DNA of 64,000 bases from Halorarum halophilum (GTDB lineage Archaea > Halobacteriota > Halobacteria > Halobacteriales > Haloferacaceae): positions 1,674,001 through 1,738,000 of the forward strand of contig NZ_CP058529.1 in the NCBI RefSeq assembly GCF_013401515.1, written 5' to 3'. How positions within the stretch are numbered: position 1 is the stretch's first letter; every line of letters starts with the position of its first letter. The notes beneath the pieces were generated by a model, which was given only the letters and a program-made list of their open reading frames with translations, searched no databases and was not told the origin of the DNA. The translations under genes were made by a program, and so were the position numbers. This document shows, in pieces, positions 42,357 through 50,757 of the stretch.

Positions 42357-43187
42357 TCACCCGTGGACGTCACGGAGGAACTCCCGCAGTTCCCGATCGT
42401 ACCGCTCCGGCGCCTCCCAGAACGGCGTGTGGCCGGCGTCCGGGTAGACGGAGACGGACGTCAGGTCCCCGGGGGGGAGGTCGGCGAGCGCCTCGCCACC
42501 CTCCGGCGTCACGATCCGGTCCTCGGCGCCATGGGTGACGAGCGCCGGCACGTCGACGGTCGCGAGCACGTCGTCGTGGACGACGGTCCGGTCGCGGAGC
42601 GCGTTCCGGACGTACGGGGGGACGACGACGTTGAACCCCAGCATGAAGTACAGATCGTCGGGTGGAAGCTCGTCGTGCACGCACCGCCGGACGAACGACT
42701 CGAGGGCGGCCACGCTCTCCTCGGCGTCCGTCGAGCCCATTCCCTGGAGGAGGTCGAGGTAGCCCGGGTCCAGCAGCGCCGTCGCCTCCTCGGTGCCGAT
42801 CTTCGAGACGGCGTCGACCAGGTTCAGCCCGGCGAGCCGGTCGGTCCCGTAGCGGTCGACGTAGTCGAGGGCGATCAGACCCGCGTACGACCACGCGACC
42901 AGCACCACGTCGTCGAGTTCGAGCGACTCGAGGACGGACCGCACGTCCGCCGCCCACAGGTCAGGGTCGTCGTACCCGTCGCGGGGCTTGTCCGAGCGGC
43001 CGTGTCCCCGGTTGTCGAACGCGACCAGCCGGTAGTCGTCGGCGAGGTCGGACTCCAGCTGTTTCGTCCACGACAGTCGGCACTGGGAGAGGCCGTGGAC
43101 GAAGAGAACTGGCTCGCCGTCGCTCGGCCCCGTCTCGACGACGTGCAGGTCGACGTCGCCGCCTCCCCGGACTGTGTGTGAACGCAT
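42357..43187 (-). CDS. Alpha/beta hydrolase
   Basis: A 276-aa hydrolase. It has VLFVHGLSQCRLSW (oxyanion HG), AFDNRGHGRSDKPRDGYD, the nucleophile elbow VLVAWSYAGLIALDY (S in A-W-S-Y-A-G, slightly off the G-x-S-x-G consensus), the acid in THGAEDRIVTPEGG and the His in VYPDAGHTPFWEAPERY. The size and motifs fit esterase, C-C hydrolase or haloperoxidase-like enzymes. It is upstream of the thiolase gene on the same strand, with a 133-nt gap. Confidence 0.88.
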   Translation of the reverse strand: MRSHTVRGGGDVDLHVVETGPSDGEPVLFVHGLSQCRLSWTKQLESDLADDYRLVAFDNRGHGRSDKPRDGYDDPDLWAADVRSVLESLELDDVVLVAWSYAGLIALDYVDRYGTDRLAGLNLVDAVSKIGTEEATALLDPGYLDLLQGMGSTDAEESVAALESFVRRCVHDELPPDDLYFMLGFNVVVPPYVRNALRDRTVVHDDVLATVDVPALVTHGAEDRIVTPEGGEALADLPPGDLTSVSVYPDAGHTPFWEAPERYDRELREFLRDVHG

Positions 43188-43330
43188 CGGTACGGTGGCA
43201 CACTCGCCGAAGCGCCATCGGTGTTCGGGTGATGTGTGGACCGATGGTCGGTCACGTGCCCCCACCGCAGCGGCCCGCGTCGACGCGCACACCTCCGGCC
43301 CGAACGACCCGAGAACGCGGGCCGAGTTAA

Positions 43331-43340
43331 CCTATTTCAG
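43331..43340 (+). promoter_or_regulatory. TATA-like box of the TatD-like gene
   Basis: CCTATTTCAG, 22-31 nt ahead of the ATG, leaderless spacing. Confidence 0.5.
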
Positions 43341-43361
43341 GGGACGACCCGGAGGTTACGT

Positions 43362-44360
43362 ATGGACCGACGCTATCCGTCGGCGCGTCCGATCGACCCC
43401 GAGTTCGTCGACGACGAGGACCGCCCCGAGTTCCCCCCGGAGCTGACGAACCTGCCGTGGGTGGACGTCCACAACCACGCGCACACGCTCTCGTGGAACG
43501 ACCGCGAGCGGTTCGCCCTCAGCGGCTGTCACGCGATGGTGATGATGGCCGCCGGGTACTACTGGACGCCGTACAGGCCGGTCGAGCCATCGGACGTCCG
43601 GTACCTCTGGGACGACGCGCTCAACCGACTCGACCAGATCGAGCGCTCGCACATCTTCGACGCGAAACTGGGAATCGGCGTCCACACCGGCGTCCGCGTC
43701 GAGGGCTGGGAGGAGCTCGTGGACCTCATGGACGACTACTGCGCGCTCGAGGAGGTCGCGGTCGTGGGCGAGACCGGGATCACCTCCACGCAGCACGTCG
43801 AGCGGTGGGACCTCGACGGCCAGCGGGAGGTCGTCCGACGACAACTCGAGGTCGCGAGCGCCTACGATCTGCCGGCAATCCTCCACACGCCCTCGGACCC
43901 GAGCGGGATCGACATCCCGTTCCGAGCGCGCGGGACGGTCCCGGGCTACGAACTCGACCTGGACCTCCAGCAGTCGCCGGTGCTCGACGCCGACGACGTC
44001 AAGCGCGCAGCGGTCGAGATCGACGTCGAACTCGCGGACGAGGCGGGGCTCGACCAGGACCGGGTCGTCCTCTCGCACGCGAGCCGGGAGGTCGCCCCGT
44101 TCGTCATGGACCACACCGACTGCCACCTGAGTTTCACCGTCAGCTACCCGTGGCTACACGACGTGACGCCCCGGGACGTCGCCGCCGTGATCGAGGAGTA
44201 CGGCCCCGAGCGCGTGCTGCTCGAGACGGACAGCGCCGGCGTCCTCCGCAACGACATCTTCGCGCTCAAGCGGACGCTGTTCGAACTGTACCGGCTGGGA
44301 CTCGACCTCGACACCATCCGGACCGTCGCGTTCGAGAACCCGATGGAACTCCTCTCGTGA
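43362..44360 (+). CDS. TatD-like metal-dependent hydrolase
   Basis: A 332-aa amidohydrolase-fold protein. The metal site shows LPWVDVHNHAHTLSW (H-x-H), EVAVVGETGITSTQHVERWD (Glu), YDLPAILHTPSDP (His), VVLSHASREV (His) and VLLETDSAGVLRNDIFALKR (Asp), ending IRTVAFENPMELL. This is the TatD/hydrolase order, with an N-terminal extension and a large middle. The substrate is unknown. It diverges from the alpha/beta hydrolase of the thiolase group. Confidence 0.85.
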   Translation: MDRRYPSARPIDPEFVDDEDRPEFPPELTNLPWVDVHNHAHTLSWNDRERFALSGCHAMVMMAAGYYWTPYRPVEPSDVRYLWDDALNRLDQIERSHIFDAKLGIGVHTGVRVEGWEELVDLMDDYCALEEVAVVGETGITSTQHVERWDLDGQREVVRRQLEVASAYDLPAILHTPSDPSGIDIPFRARGTVPGYELDLDLQQSPVLDADDVKRAAVEIDVELADEAGLDQDRVVLSHASREVAPFVMDHTDCHLSFTVSYPWLHDVTPRDVAAVIEEYGPERVLLETDSAGVLRNDIFALKRTLFELYRLGLDLDTIRTVAFENPMELLS

Positions 44361-44417
44361 GATCTCCCACCGCCACCTCCGAACGCGCCTAGGCGGACCG
44401 ACGACAACTGAGAACGT

Positions 44418-44530
44418 CTATTCGGCCGGCAGATCGAAGCCGACGGGACACGAGTCGATCCGGTTCGCGTCTGGGTCGTAGTCGATGAGGTCGAACCCCG
44501 CCAGCTTCGGGAGGTCCCTTCGGGTTCCGC
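44418..44530 (-). pseudogene. C-terminal remnant of a winged-helix regulator
   Basis: The minus-strand frame reads RRDLPKLAGFDLIDYDPDAN, then RIDSCPVGFDLPAE and a stop. This is the usual tail of haloarchaeal wHTH proteins (HxHLPKLxxxGxVDYD). No N-terminal recognition helix precedes it; upstream the DNA belongs to a small membrane protein gene. It looks like a truncated gene left at the edge of the disturbed region. Confidence 0.55.
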
Positions 44531-44532
44531 CC

Positions 44533-44739
44533 TCATCGAACGCTCCGCCACGTCATGAGCGAGCCAGCTATCAGGAACCCCAAACACATCAATAGCCAGA
44601 TGTTTATGCCCACGATCGAACCGCCCTCGTCCCCTCTCACTACGAAGAGGAAGGCCATCAGTCCAGCCCCGATGAGCAACGTCCCTCCGGCTGCACTGAT
44701 TCGATTTGATCCGACTGATTCCACTAGCGGTGATGTCAT
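44533..44739 (-). CDS. Small two-TM membrane protein, 68 aa
   Basis: MTSPLVESVGSNRISAAGGT, then helix 1 LLIGAGLMAFLFVV, a polar loop RGDEGGSIVGIN and helix 2 IWLLMCLGFLIAGSLM, ending TWRSVR. It has lower GC than the genes to the left. No family is recognised. It diverges from the PaaK-like fragment across a very AT-rich 26-nt spacer (GTTAATATATGAAAG). Confidence 0.6.
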   Translation of the reverse strand: MTSPLVESVGSNRISAAGGTLLIGAGLMAFLFVVRGDEGGSIVGINIWLLMCLGFLIAGSLMTWRSVR

Positions 44740-44765
44740 GAAGTATTAGTTCACTACGTTAATAT

Positions 44766-44981
44766 ATGAAAGTGGGTTGCGAGGACGGCCTCGATACCGT
44801 CGAGATCACCGCCGAGGTCGCCGAGGACTACGACGGGAGCACGGAGCGCCTCCGACGGCAAATCCACGAGCGCCTCTCGAACGTCCCCTCGTTCACCCCG
44901 GACGACCTCACGCCCGTCGACGCCGGCGGCATAGAGCGTACCGAGGTCGGGAAGGTCCAGCGCGTCTTCGACCGCCGCTAG
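44766..44981 (+). pseudogene. C-terminal fragment of a phenylacetate-CoA ligase-like enzyme
   Basis: Only 71 codons, reading DGLDTVEITAEVAEDYDGST, then LRRQIHERLSNVPSFTPDDL and PVDAGGIERTEVGKVQRVFD. This is the swivelling C-terminal domain of PaaK-type AMP-forming ligases (normally about 430 aa), including the P-G/A-G-x-x-R-T/F-E-x-G-K-x-x-R-V-x-D end. The whole adenylation domain is missing. Although an ATG and an AT-rich promoter-like patch precede it, the piece should be inactive alone. Confidence 0.65.
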
Positions 44982-45019
44982 CGGGCGGCATTTTTCTATC
45001 CCACCCACGAATCACTGGT

Positions 45020-46403
45020 ATGTCATCACGTTTCACGGACGTCTCCTTTCTTACGGACGTCGTCCCCGAGGACCAGGTCGAGACCGACCCTGACGCTCTC
45101 GACGCGTACGCCGGGGACGAGGGCCCGCACCCCGCTCGCCGGCCGGACGCCGTCGTCCACGCGCACGGCACCGACGACGTCTCCGCCGTCCTCGCGGCCT
45201 GTCACGACCGCGACGTTCCCGTCACGCCTCGTAGTGGCGGATCGAGCATCGAGGGGAACCCCATCCCCGTCGCCGGCGGCGTCGTCCTCGACACGTACCC
45301 GATGGACGACGTGGACGTCCGCCCCGCGGACCGCCTCGCCGTCACCGGCCCGGGCGTGGTCTACGACGACCTGAACGACCACCTCGCGCCCTACGAGCTC
45401 CGGTTCGCGCCCGGTATCGCTGCCGGCAACCTCGCCACCGTCGGCGGGATGATCGCGAACGACGCAAGCGGTCTGAATGCCGTGAAGTACGGCGTCACCG
45501 CCGACCACGTCCGCCACCTCGAAGTCGTGCTCGCCGACGGCAGCATCATCGAGTTCGGGCGCAGTGTCGCAAAGTCGGCGTCCGGCTACCGCCTCAAGGA
45601 CGTGTTCGTTGGGAGCGAGGGCACCCTCGGCGTCGTTACCGAGGCGACGCTCGCGCTCGAACCCCGGCCCATCGAACGTCGCGCCGCGCTCGCTACCTTC
45701 CCAACCCGCGAAGCCGCGGGAGACGCCGTCGCGAACGTCATGGCCGGCCCGCTCACCCCCGGCGCGCTCGAGTACCTGGACAGCGCGGCCGCTCGCCTCC
45801 TCGACGAAACGAACGATGCCGGCCTCCCGGACGCTCCCCAGCTGATCGTGGAACTCCACGGGACGAACGACGGCGTGGCAGCCGACCTCGACGTCGTCCG
45901 GGACGCATGCGAGGACGCGGGCTGTACGGGGTTCGAGACTGCGACCGAGGCCGAGATCGACCGTCTGTGGGCGGCCCGCCGCGACGTGTACCCCGCTGCC
46001 TGTGACTACCGTGAGGACGCCACCGTCGCGTTCATCGGGGACGTGGTCGTCCCCGTCTCACGCTACCCGGATCATCGTCGCGCGCGCCGCCCGGCTCGCC
46101 GACGAACTCGACGTCACCGCGCCCTGCGTCGGCCACGCCGGTGACGGCAACCTCCACTTCCTCCCCGTCGCGAACCTCGACGACCCCGAGGAACGCGACC
46201 GCGCGATGGAACTCAACGACCGCATGGTGCGGGCCGCTCTCGACCTCGGCGGCACGTCCACTGGCGAACACGGCGTCGGCATCGGGAAGCGAAAGTTCAT
46301 GCGGGAGGAACACGCCGCTGCTGTCGACGTCATGCGCGATCTGAAGGACACGCTCGACCCCGAAGGCGTCTTGAATCCCGGAAAAGTCCTCCCGGAGGAG
46401 TGA
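45020..46403 (+). pseudogene. Frameshifted FAD-binding oxidase (GlcD/D-lactate dehydrogenase type)
   Basis: Two frames join to make one 460-codon FAD-linked oxidase. Frame 1 (to about 46072) has PRSGGSSIEGNPIPVAGGVV, GIAAGNLATVGGMIANDASG (FAD-binding PCMH domain) and VFVGSEGTLGVVTEATLALE, ending VAFIGDVVVPVSRYPD. Frame 2 resumes IVARAARLADELDVTAP, CVGHAGDGNLHFLPV and STGEHGVGIGKRKFM, ending LNPGKVLPEE. One extra base near 46072-46074 explains the break. The remainder is well preserved, so it is either a recent mutation, a sequencing error or programmed slippage. It would oxidise glycolate or another 2-hydroxy acid. Confidence 0.8.
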
Positions 46404-46428
46404 GTTCACTGCCGCGTGAGCGCGCCGC

Positions 46429-46821
46429 TCAGGCCGACGACTCGACCTTGTAGACGCGGCCGGGGAACTCCGCGACGAGATCACCCGCCTCGTCCCGCAC
46501 GGCGACGGCGTAGAGGGCGGTGCGCCCTCGGTCGTGTCGCCGCTCGGCGCTGGCGGCGAGCGTCTCCCCGACCCCGCACGCTTCGAGGTAGGACATCGAC
46601 GTCTCGAGGGCGACGGCATCCACGTCGGCGGCGTTCTCGGCGGCGTCGAACGCCGCGTCTGCGAGCGTGTAGAGCGCCCCGCCGTGCGGCGTCCCGTGGA
46701 CGTTCAGATGTGACTCGGCGAGCGTCAGTTCCGCCGTCGCGGCGCCGTCCGACGCCCGCACGAGGTCGACGCCCACGCGCTCACGGAACGGGTCGTCCGC
46801 CGAATCCGGGCGCTCCGCCAT
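46429..46821 (-). CDS. PaaI-type hotdog thioesterase
   Basis: A 130-aa acyl-CoA thioesterase. Residues around SHLNVHGTPHGGALYTLADAA contain the family N-x-x-G-x-x-H-G-G-x-x-x-x-x-x-D core with the catalytic Asn and Asp. The C-terminal strand block is GRTALYAVAVRDEAGDLVAE. It hydrolyses hydroxyphenylacetyl-CoA or similar thioesters. Lying beside a PaaK-like remnant and a broken glcD-type oxidase, it may be the surviving member of an aromatic-acid or hydroxy-acid locus. Confidence 0.88.
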   Translation of the reverse strand: MAERPDSADDPFRERVGVDLVRASDGAATAELTLAESHLNVHGTPHGGALYTLADAAFDAAENAADVDAVALETSMSYLEACGVGETLAASAERRHDRGRTALYAVAVRDEAGDLVAEFPGRVYKVESSA

Positions 46822-47656
46822 GTCCGTTGGGTGCGCGGGCGTCGAGTGTAAGGATTCGCCTCGGGTGGGTCTGAACAGTGCGGTTCCCGTTCGGTTTCGG
46901 TTCTCGTGAAGTAGAACGTGTGGCGTCGATCACGTCCGCAGGTTCCGGAAGACCTCCCTCATCCAACCCGTGAACTCGCAGACCGGTTGGCGCCGATCCA
47001 GGTATCGACCCCGTTCGACCTCCTCTCCGTCTGGCATCCCGTCGTAATCGGAATCCGTGTTGATCGGCCCGTGTCGTACGTCTCGTGCTCGATTCTGTCG
47101 GAAAGGCTGTCCCCATCGGTGTCCGGGTTCGTGGGGCCGTCACCCGATTCGGGCCAACCATACTTCTTCTGCTGGTCGGGCGTCGAACAGTCTCATGAGA
47201 ACGTCGGGGGCAATCGCGAGTGAGGTGCAGGGGCACATACCCAAAAACTCGGGCGCGGACTGAGTTTGGTGTAGCGTCGGGTCGAATAGTGAGGAATGGA
47301 TCGGTACGTATGGAGTGCGTAGATACCGAGCCGAATATCGATCTTCCAGTAGTCCAGCAGTAAGAGCGTGCTGCATACAGCAGATGGATGCAGTAATCGG
47401 TCGGCGTTCGTTTCGAGCCAGCAGCGACGGAACAGCCGCTACGTAAGTCTGCAAACCTGTAGCTACGAATACATCCATTACGTCGGATATAGTGGAGACA
47501 GGTCCGTTTGGAGAGCGATTGTTGTCTCTCTGCGTCCTCTCGGAGTCGAGTTTCTCGAACCACACGACCACGTACGCAATCTTGACCTCGAAGTGGGCAG
47601 TATGCGGAATAATGTGGTAAGAGCAGCAATTTGCACACATCGCCTATCTACTGGCT
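46822..47656. other. Spacer with decayed coding DNA
   Basis: About 830 nt with lower GC. The left part holds the calcium-repeat remnant (annotated separately). The right part, about 47200-47656, has no continuous acidic frame and no hairpin or terminal repeat that I could recognise. Confidence 0.5.
46930..47192 (-). pseudogene. Remnant of a calcium-binding (thrombospondin type-3-like) repeat protein
   Basis: Minus-strand frames read KKYGWPESGDGPTNPDTDGD and SLSDRIEHETYDTG. After a frameshift near 47065 they continue INTDSDYDGMPDGEEVERG and RYLDRRQPVCEFTGW to a stop. The paired N-P-D-T-D-G-D-S-L-S-D and D-S-D-Y-D-G-M-P-D-G-E-E motifs are classic type-3-like Asp-rich calcium loops of secreted archaeal proteins. 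There is no start and no signal peptide, so this is a decayed fragment. Confidence 0.6.
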
Positions 47657-48469
47657 ATGCGGGAACAGAGGCCATCGGTTACTCGTCGTGGGATGCTCGC
47701 ACTCACCGGCGCAGCCGCCCTGGCTGGGCGTTCGAGAGCGACTCCGAGAACGCATCAACCGCGCCAAGACACCACCCAGGAAGACGGGACACAACAGATG
47801 GAGACCGTTCGGGCCTTTGTCGGATCGTACCACTGGGGATACTTCCTGCTGGACGAGGACGGCGAGGAACTCGACCAGTTGACGCTCTCGTCGGGCGACG
47901 AACTGCGGCTCACCCTCTTCAACGTGGAAGCCGACGCCGCGGTCGAGGCCCTCCCGCAGGCAGTTCGAACGAACGTTCCGAGTTCGGATGAACGCGCGCG
48001 GCGAAACGAACAGGCGGTCCAGGTTCCACGGGGGACGACCCTCGACGCCCTGCACGACGCGGCCGAGGCCGCGTATCCGGACCACAGTCTCGCCATCCTC
48101 GACGACGAGCTTCTGGGGAACGGGCCCGGCGGTCCCGGACAGGGACCGGGGGGCGGCCACCACGGTCCCCATGGCGGACCCTCCGGCCCCGGGAACGGAC
48201 GGGGACCAGGCCAGGAACCCGGTGGCGGCGGACCGGGACAGGGGCCGGGGGGCGGCCACGGCCCCGGAATGCCGGGGTCGTGCTGGGGTGGCGTGTGCGG
48301 CGGAACGCTCGCCCCGCCAGCGTACCTCTGGCACCACTCGACGGTGCCCACCGAACTCGGGTTCGTGGTGAACACGACCGGGTCGTTCGGGTTCGTCTGC
48401 ACGGTCTACTGCGGGTACGGCCACCCGTACATGGTCGAACCCGGCCGTGTCGTCGTATCCGAGAACTGA
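47657..48469 (+). CDS. Tat-exported CuA-like (COX2-type) cupredoxin with Gly/Pro/His insert
   Basis: A 270-aa protein. The twin-arginine signal is VTRRGMLALTGAAALAG (R10-R11), followed by a Gln/Thr-rich linker. The domain first half, VRAFVGSYHWGYFLLDEDGE, then LSSGDELRLTLFNVEADAAV, parallels VHVEAIAYQWNWEM and LIVLPVDQDVYITV of CoxB. About 60 residues of Gly/Pro/His repeats follow (residues ~154-214), then SCWGGVCGG. The end is FVVNTTGSFGFVCTVYCGYG with HPYM: C248, C252, H256 and M259 match the CuA spacing of CoxB exactly. The first CuA His is not obvious, so copper binding may be altered. Confidence 0.72.
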   Translation: MREQRPSVTRRGMLALTGAAALAGRSRATPRTHQPRQDTTQEDGTQQMETVRAFVGSYHWGYFLLDEDGEELDQLTLSSGDELRLTLFNVEADAAVEALPQAVRTNVPSSDERARRNEQAVQVPRGTTLDALHDAAEAAYPDHSLAILDDELLGNGPGGPGQGPGGGHHGPHGGPSGPGNGRGPGQEPGGGGPGQGPGGGHGPGMPGSCWGGVCGGTLAPPAYLWHHSTVPTELGFVVNTTGSFGFVCTVYCGYGHPYMVEPGRVVVSEN

Positions 48470-48851
48470 GTCTCACAAGGAAACCAGAAATGTCCGGAAG
48501 CTCAGCTGGTGGTCCCAAGCGCAGACACGTCCGACAAGCTGGGTGGATTGCTAAACTGCGAGGTACATCATTCCCCTGTACTTAGCAATAGACCGCTCCG
48601 TTACCCGGTGTGAGAAGTGTGCTGTAGTCGCGCCCTGTATTCAGCATGCTCTTGACGATCTACTCGACATCTATCAAAGGAGCGTACTGACTATAGGGGA
48701 TACGCGCAGTAGAGCGTTCCCGAGAGATCACGGGGCATTCGAGATACCACGCAAATCACGGAATAGACGGACTTCTGAAGGCAAGTGAAGGCATCGTCCG
48801 GGTGCGAAGTAGAAGAACTAACTTTACTCGAGAGCGTCAACACCCAAACGG
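48470..48851. other. Spacer with a bulged inverted repeat
   Basis: About 380 nt at lower GC. No credible ORF was seen. A bulged hairpin occupies 48547-48589 (annotated separately). The final 40 nt before the acetyltransferase contain the AT-rich TAACTTTACTCG, a likely promoter element. Confidence 0.5.
48547..48589. repeat. Bulged inverted repeat
   Basis: ATTGCTAA (48547-48554) plus GTACA (48563-48567) pair with TGTACTTAGCAAT (48577-48589): 13 bp broken by an 8-nt bulge on the left arm. Such imperfect hairpins occur at ends of IS200/IS605 elements and in terminators, but no transposase gene is present. Confidence 0.4.
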
Positions 48852-49724
48852 ATGGGGTACGAGTATAGCGGCGACGCCCACGGAGAACTCGTCGAGTCCT
48901 ATCGAGCAGACGAACCGCCCTTCCCGACGGACACCTCCAGGAACTATCCTCGGCGCGATTCTCTGCGTGACGAACCACCTTTACTCAAACAGCTCCTGTT
49001 TCCCCAGTGCTGGAACGCGACTGAGTTGCTGGACGATCCTGACGAAACTCGTGCCCGCCTGACCGAGCTCGGAATCTGCATACACAAGGGCATCACGGCC
49101 TATTCGGGTCACGACGCGGACGATTTGACCGCGACCGTCGACAGGACGCTCGACCAGTTGCCAGCGATTCGACGTCACCTCAAGAAGGATGTCGAGGCCG
49201 CGTACAAGGGCGATCCCGCGGCGAAGAGCTACTGTGAGATCATCCGATCGTATCCCGGTTTTCACGCCATCCTGACTCACCGAGTGGCGCACATCCTCTA
49301 CGAGGAGGACCGCTTCAAGTACGCCCGTGAACTCGCTGAGTACTCGAAGGTTGAGACGGGAATCGACATCCATCCAGGTGCGGAGATCTGCGAGTATTTC
49401 TTCGTCGATCATGGGACCGGGGTCGTCATCGGCGAGACGGCGACGGTCGGCGACTGGGTCCGGATCTACCAGAACGTCACTCTCGGCGCCCTCCACTTCG
49501 AGGAGGAGGAGGGCGAGAACCATATGCTGGCGAAGGACTACAAGCGCCATCCCGACATCGGTGATCACGTCGTCATCGGCGCCGGAAGCAACGTACTTGG
49601 GCCGGTAGAGATCGGCGACCATGTGAGCATCGGTGCGAACTCGTGGGTGACCGACGACGTTCCGGACAACACGAGTGTATTCATCAGCGATCACCCCGAC
49701 CAGGAGCGGAAATCGAACAGATAG
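48852..49724 (+). CDS. cysE: Serine O-acetyltransferase
   Basis: A 290-aa acetyltransferase that makes O-acetylserine for cysteine synthesis. The N-terminal helical domain runs to about residue 150 (KDVEAAYKGDPAAKSYCEII). The left-handed beta-helix then shows GIDIHPGAEICEYFFVDHGT, GVVIGETATVGDWVRIYQNV with TLGALHF following, and HPDIGDHVVIGAGSNVLGPV then SIGANSWVTDDVP. The active His residues are in HPG and the D-H-G-T-G region. It is of the longer EpsC-like type, with an 80-residue amino extension. No cysteine synthase is adjacent. Confidence 0.92.
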   Translation: MGYEYSGDAHGELVESYRADEPPFPTDTSRNYPRRDSLRDEPPLLKQLLFPQCWNATELLDDPDETRARLTELGICIHKGITAYSGHDADDLTATVDRTLDQLPAIRRHLKKDVEAAYKGDPAAKSYCEIIRSYPGFHAILTHRVAHILYEEDRFKYARELAEYSKVETGIDIHPGAEICEYFFVDHGTGVVIGETATVGDWVRIYQNVTLGALHFEEEEGENHMLAKDYKRHPDIGDHVVIGAGSNVLGPVEIGDHVSIGANSWVTDDVPDNTSVFISDHPDQERKSNR

Positions 49725-49887
49725 CTGGCTGTGGAATCTCGGACGGTACCCGGAACCATGCGGTTACAAAGCGCTGTCTGGTTACCGGCACTTTCGTCGT
49801 GACTGTCTTGTGGGATACGCACTCTGTATGCAGCGCAGCTCCAGAAACCGATCCATCGCTTGAGGGCTTCGACAAGGCCACCACATA

Positions 49888-50757
49888 CTACTCCCCGGGC
49901 TGATTCCGCAGCCGGTCAACGGGGATGATATCGGCCATTCCAGGTGCATCAAGCCTGAACTGCTGAGGCAGTGTCGTCCGAGCGTACGACTTCTCGACCC
50001 GGGGAGACCCCTCCAACGGGTTGTTCAGCACCTCGAGCACATCGTGAGCATCGTCAATCGTCATGACGACCCAGATGACCTCGTCGGGATCTATCGCAGC
50101 CATCTTGTCGTAGTCGTCGGGCACCGCCCTCGCGATGTCGTTGTTGACCCGTTCTGCTTCAACTGCGATGCGAACGTCCCCCGACTCGTCGAGCGCAGCG
50201 ATGTCGAGGCGGCGGCCCTCGTCGATGTCGAAATACGGCACGACCGTCGAGACCGGTGACTCCGGATTCGCGACGTATTCCTGTTCGAGATACAGCCGGG
50301 CAACCTCCACTGCTAGGACGTGTTCGCTGGACTCCTTCAGATCGCCCGCGCCATGCCTACAATCGACGCCCTGGCGATAGCTTTCGCCAATGACGGACCG
50401 TCCACCGGGCGTCACCGTGTACAGGCGGTAGGGGTGGTCAGTGTCGTCTCGAAGTAGGTCCGCATCGATGAGGTCACGTACTGCGTCTGATGAGACCCCG
50501 ACGGTATCCTGAAGGCGGATCATCGAGTCGTGGAGCAGGTTGTATTCAAGCGAGTCGTACCGCAGTTGCTGGCCGTTGTACACCGCCTGGAGGAACATGA
50601 GCTGGCGATCAGACCACTCGGACTCTCGACGCTCGTCCGGTGAGAGTCTGAGATTGAGCTCGCAGATCGGGATGTCGTCTCGGTCGACATCGTCGGCCTT
50701 GAACGGCTTCCACTCGAGACGTATCTCGACGAGTGACGCCCGAGGCTCGAGTTTCAA
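49888..50757 (-). CDS. wHTH plus nuclease-like-fold protein downstream of the RPH-like gene
   Basis: A 289-aa protein of unknown function. The N-terminal half has a winged-helix pattern (SDRQLMFLQAVYNGQQLRYD, then SMIRLQDTVGVSSDAVRDLI and a wing YRLYTVTPGGRSVIG). The C-terminal half has VPYFDIDEGRRLDIAALDES then GDVRIAVEAERVNND, i.e. D-x(n)-E-x-E strands like a PD-(D/E)xK fold in which the Lys is replaced, so catalysis is uncertain. It overlaps the RPH-like stop by 4 nt and is therefore the third gene of the tetR operon. It could bind DNA or sense the same signal. Confidence 0.68.
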   Translation of the reverse strand: MKLEPRASLVEIRLEWKPFKADDVDRDDIPICELNLRLSPDERRESEWSDRQLMFLQAVYNGQQLRYDSLEYNLLHDSMIRLQDTVGVSSDAVRDLIDADLLRDDTDHPYRLYTVTPGGRSVIGESYRQGVDCRHGAGDLKESSEHVLAVEVARLYLEQEYVANPESPVSTVVPYFDIDEGRRLDIAALDESGDVRIAVEAERVNNDIARAVPDDYDKMAAIDPDEVIWVVMTIDDAHDVLEVLNNPLEGSPRVEKSYARTTLPQQFRLDAPGMADIIPVDRLRNQPGE

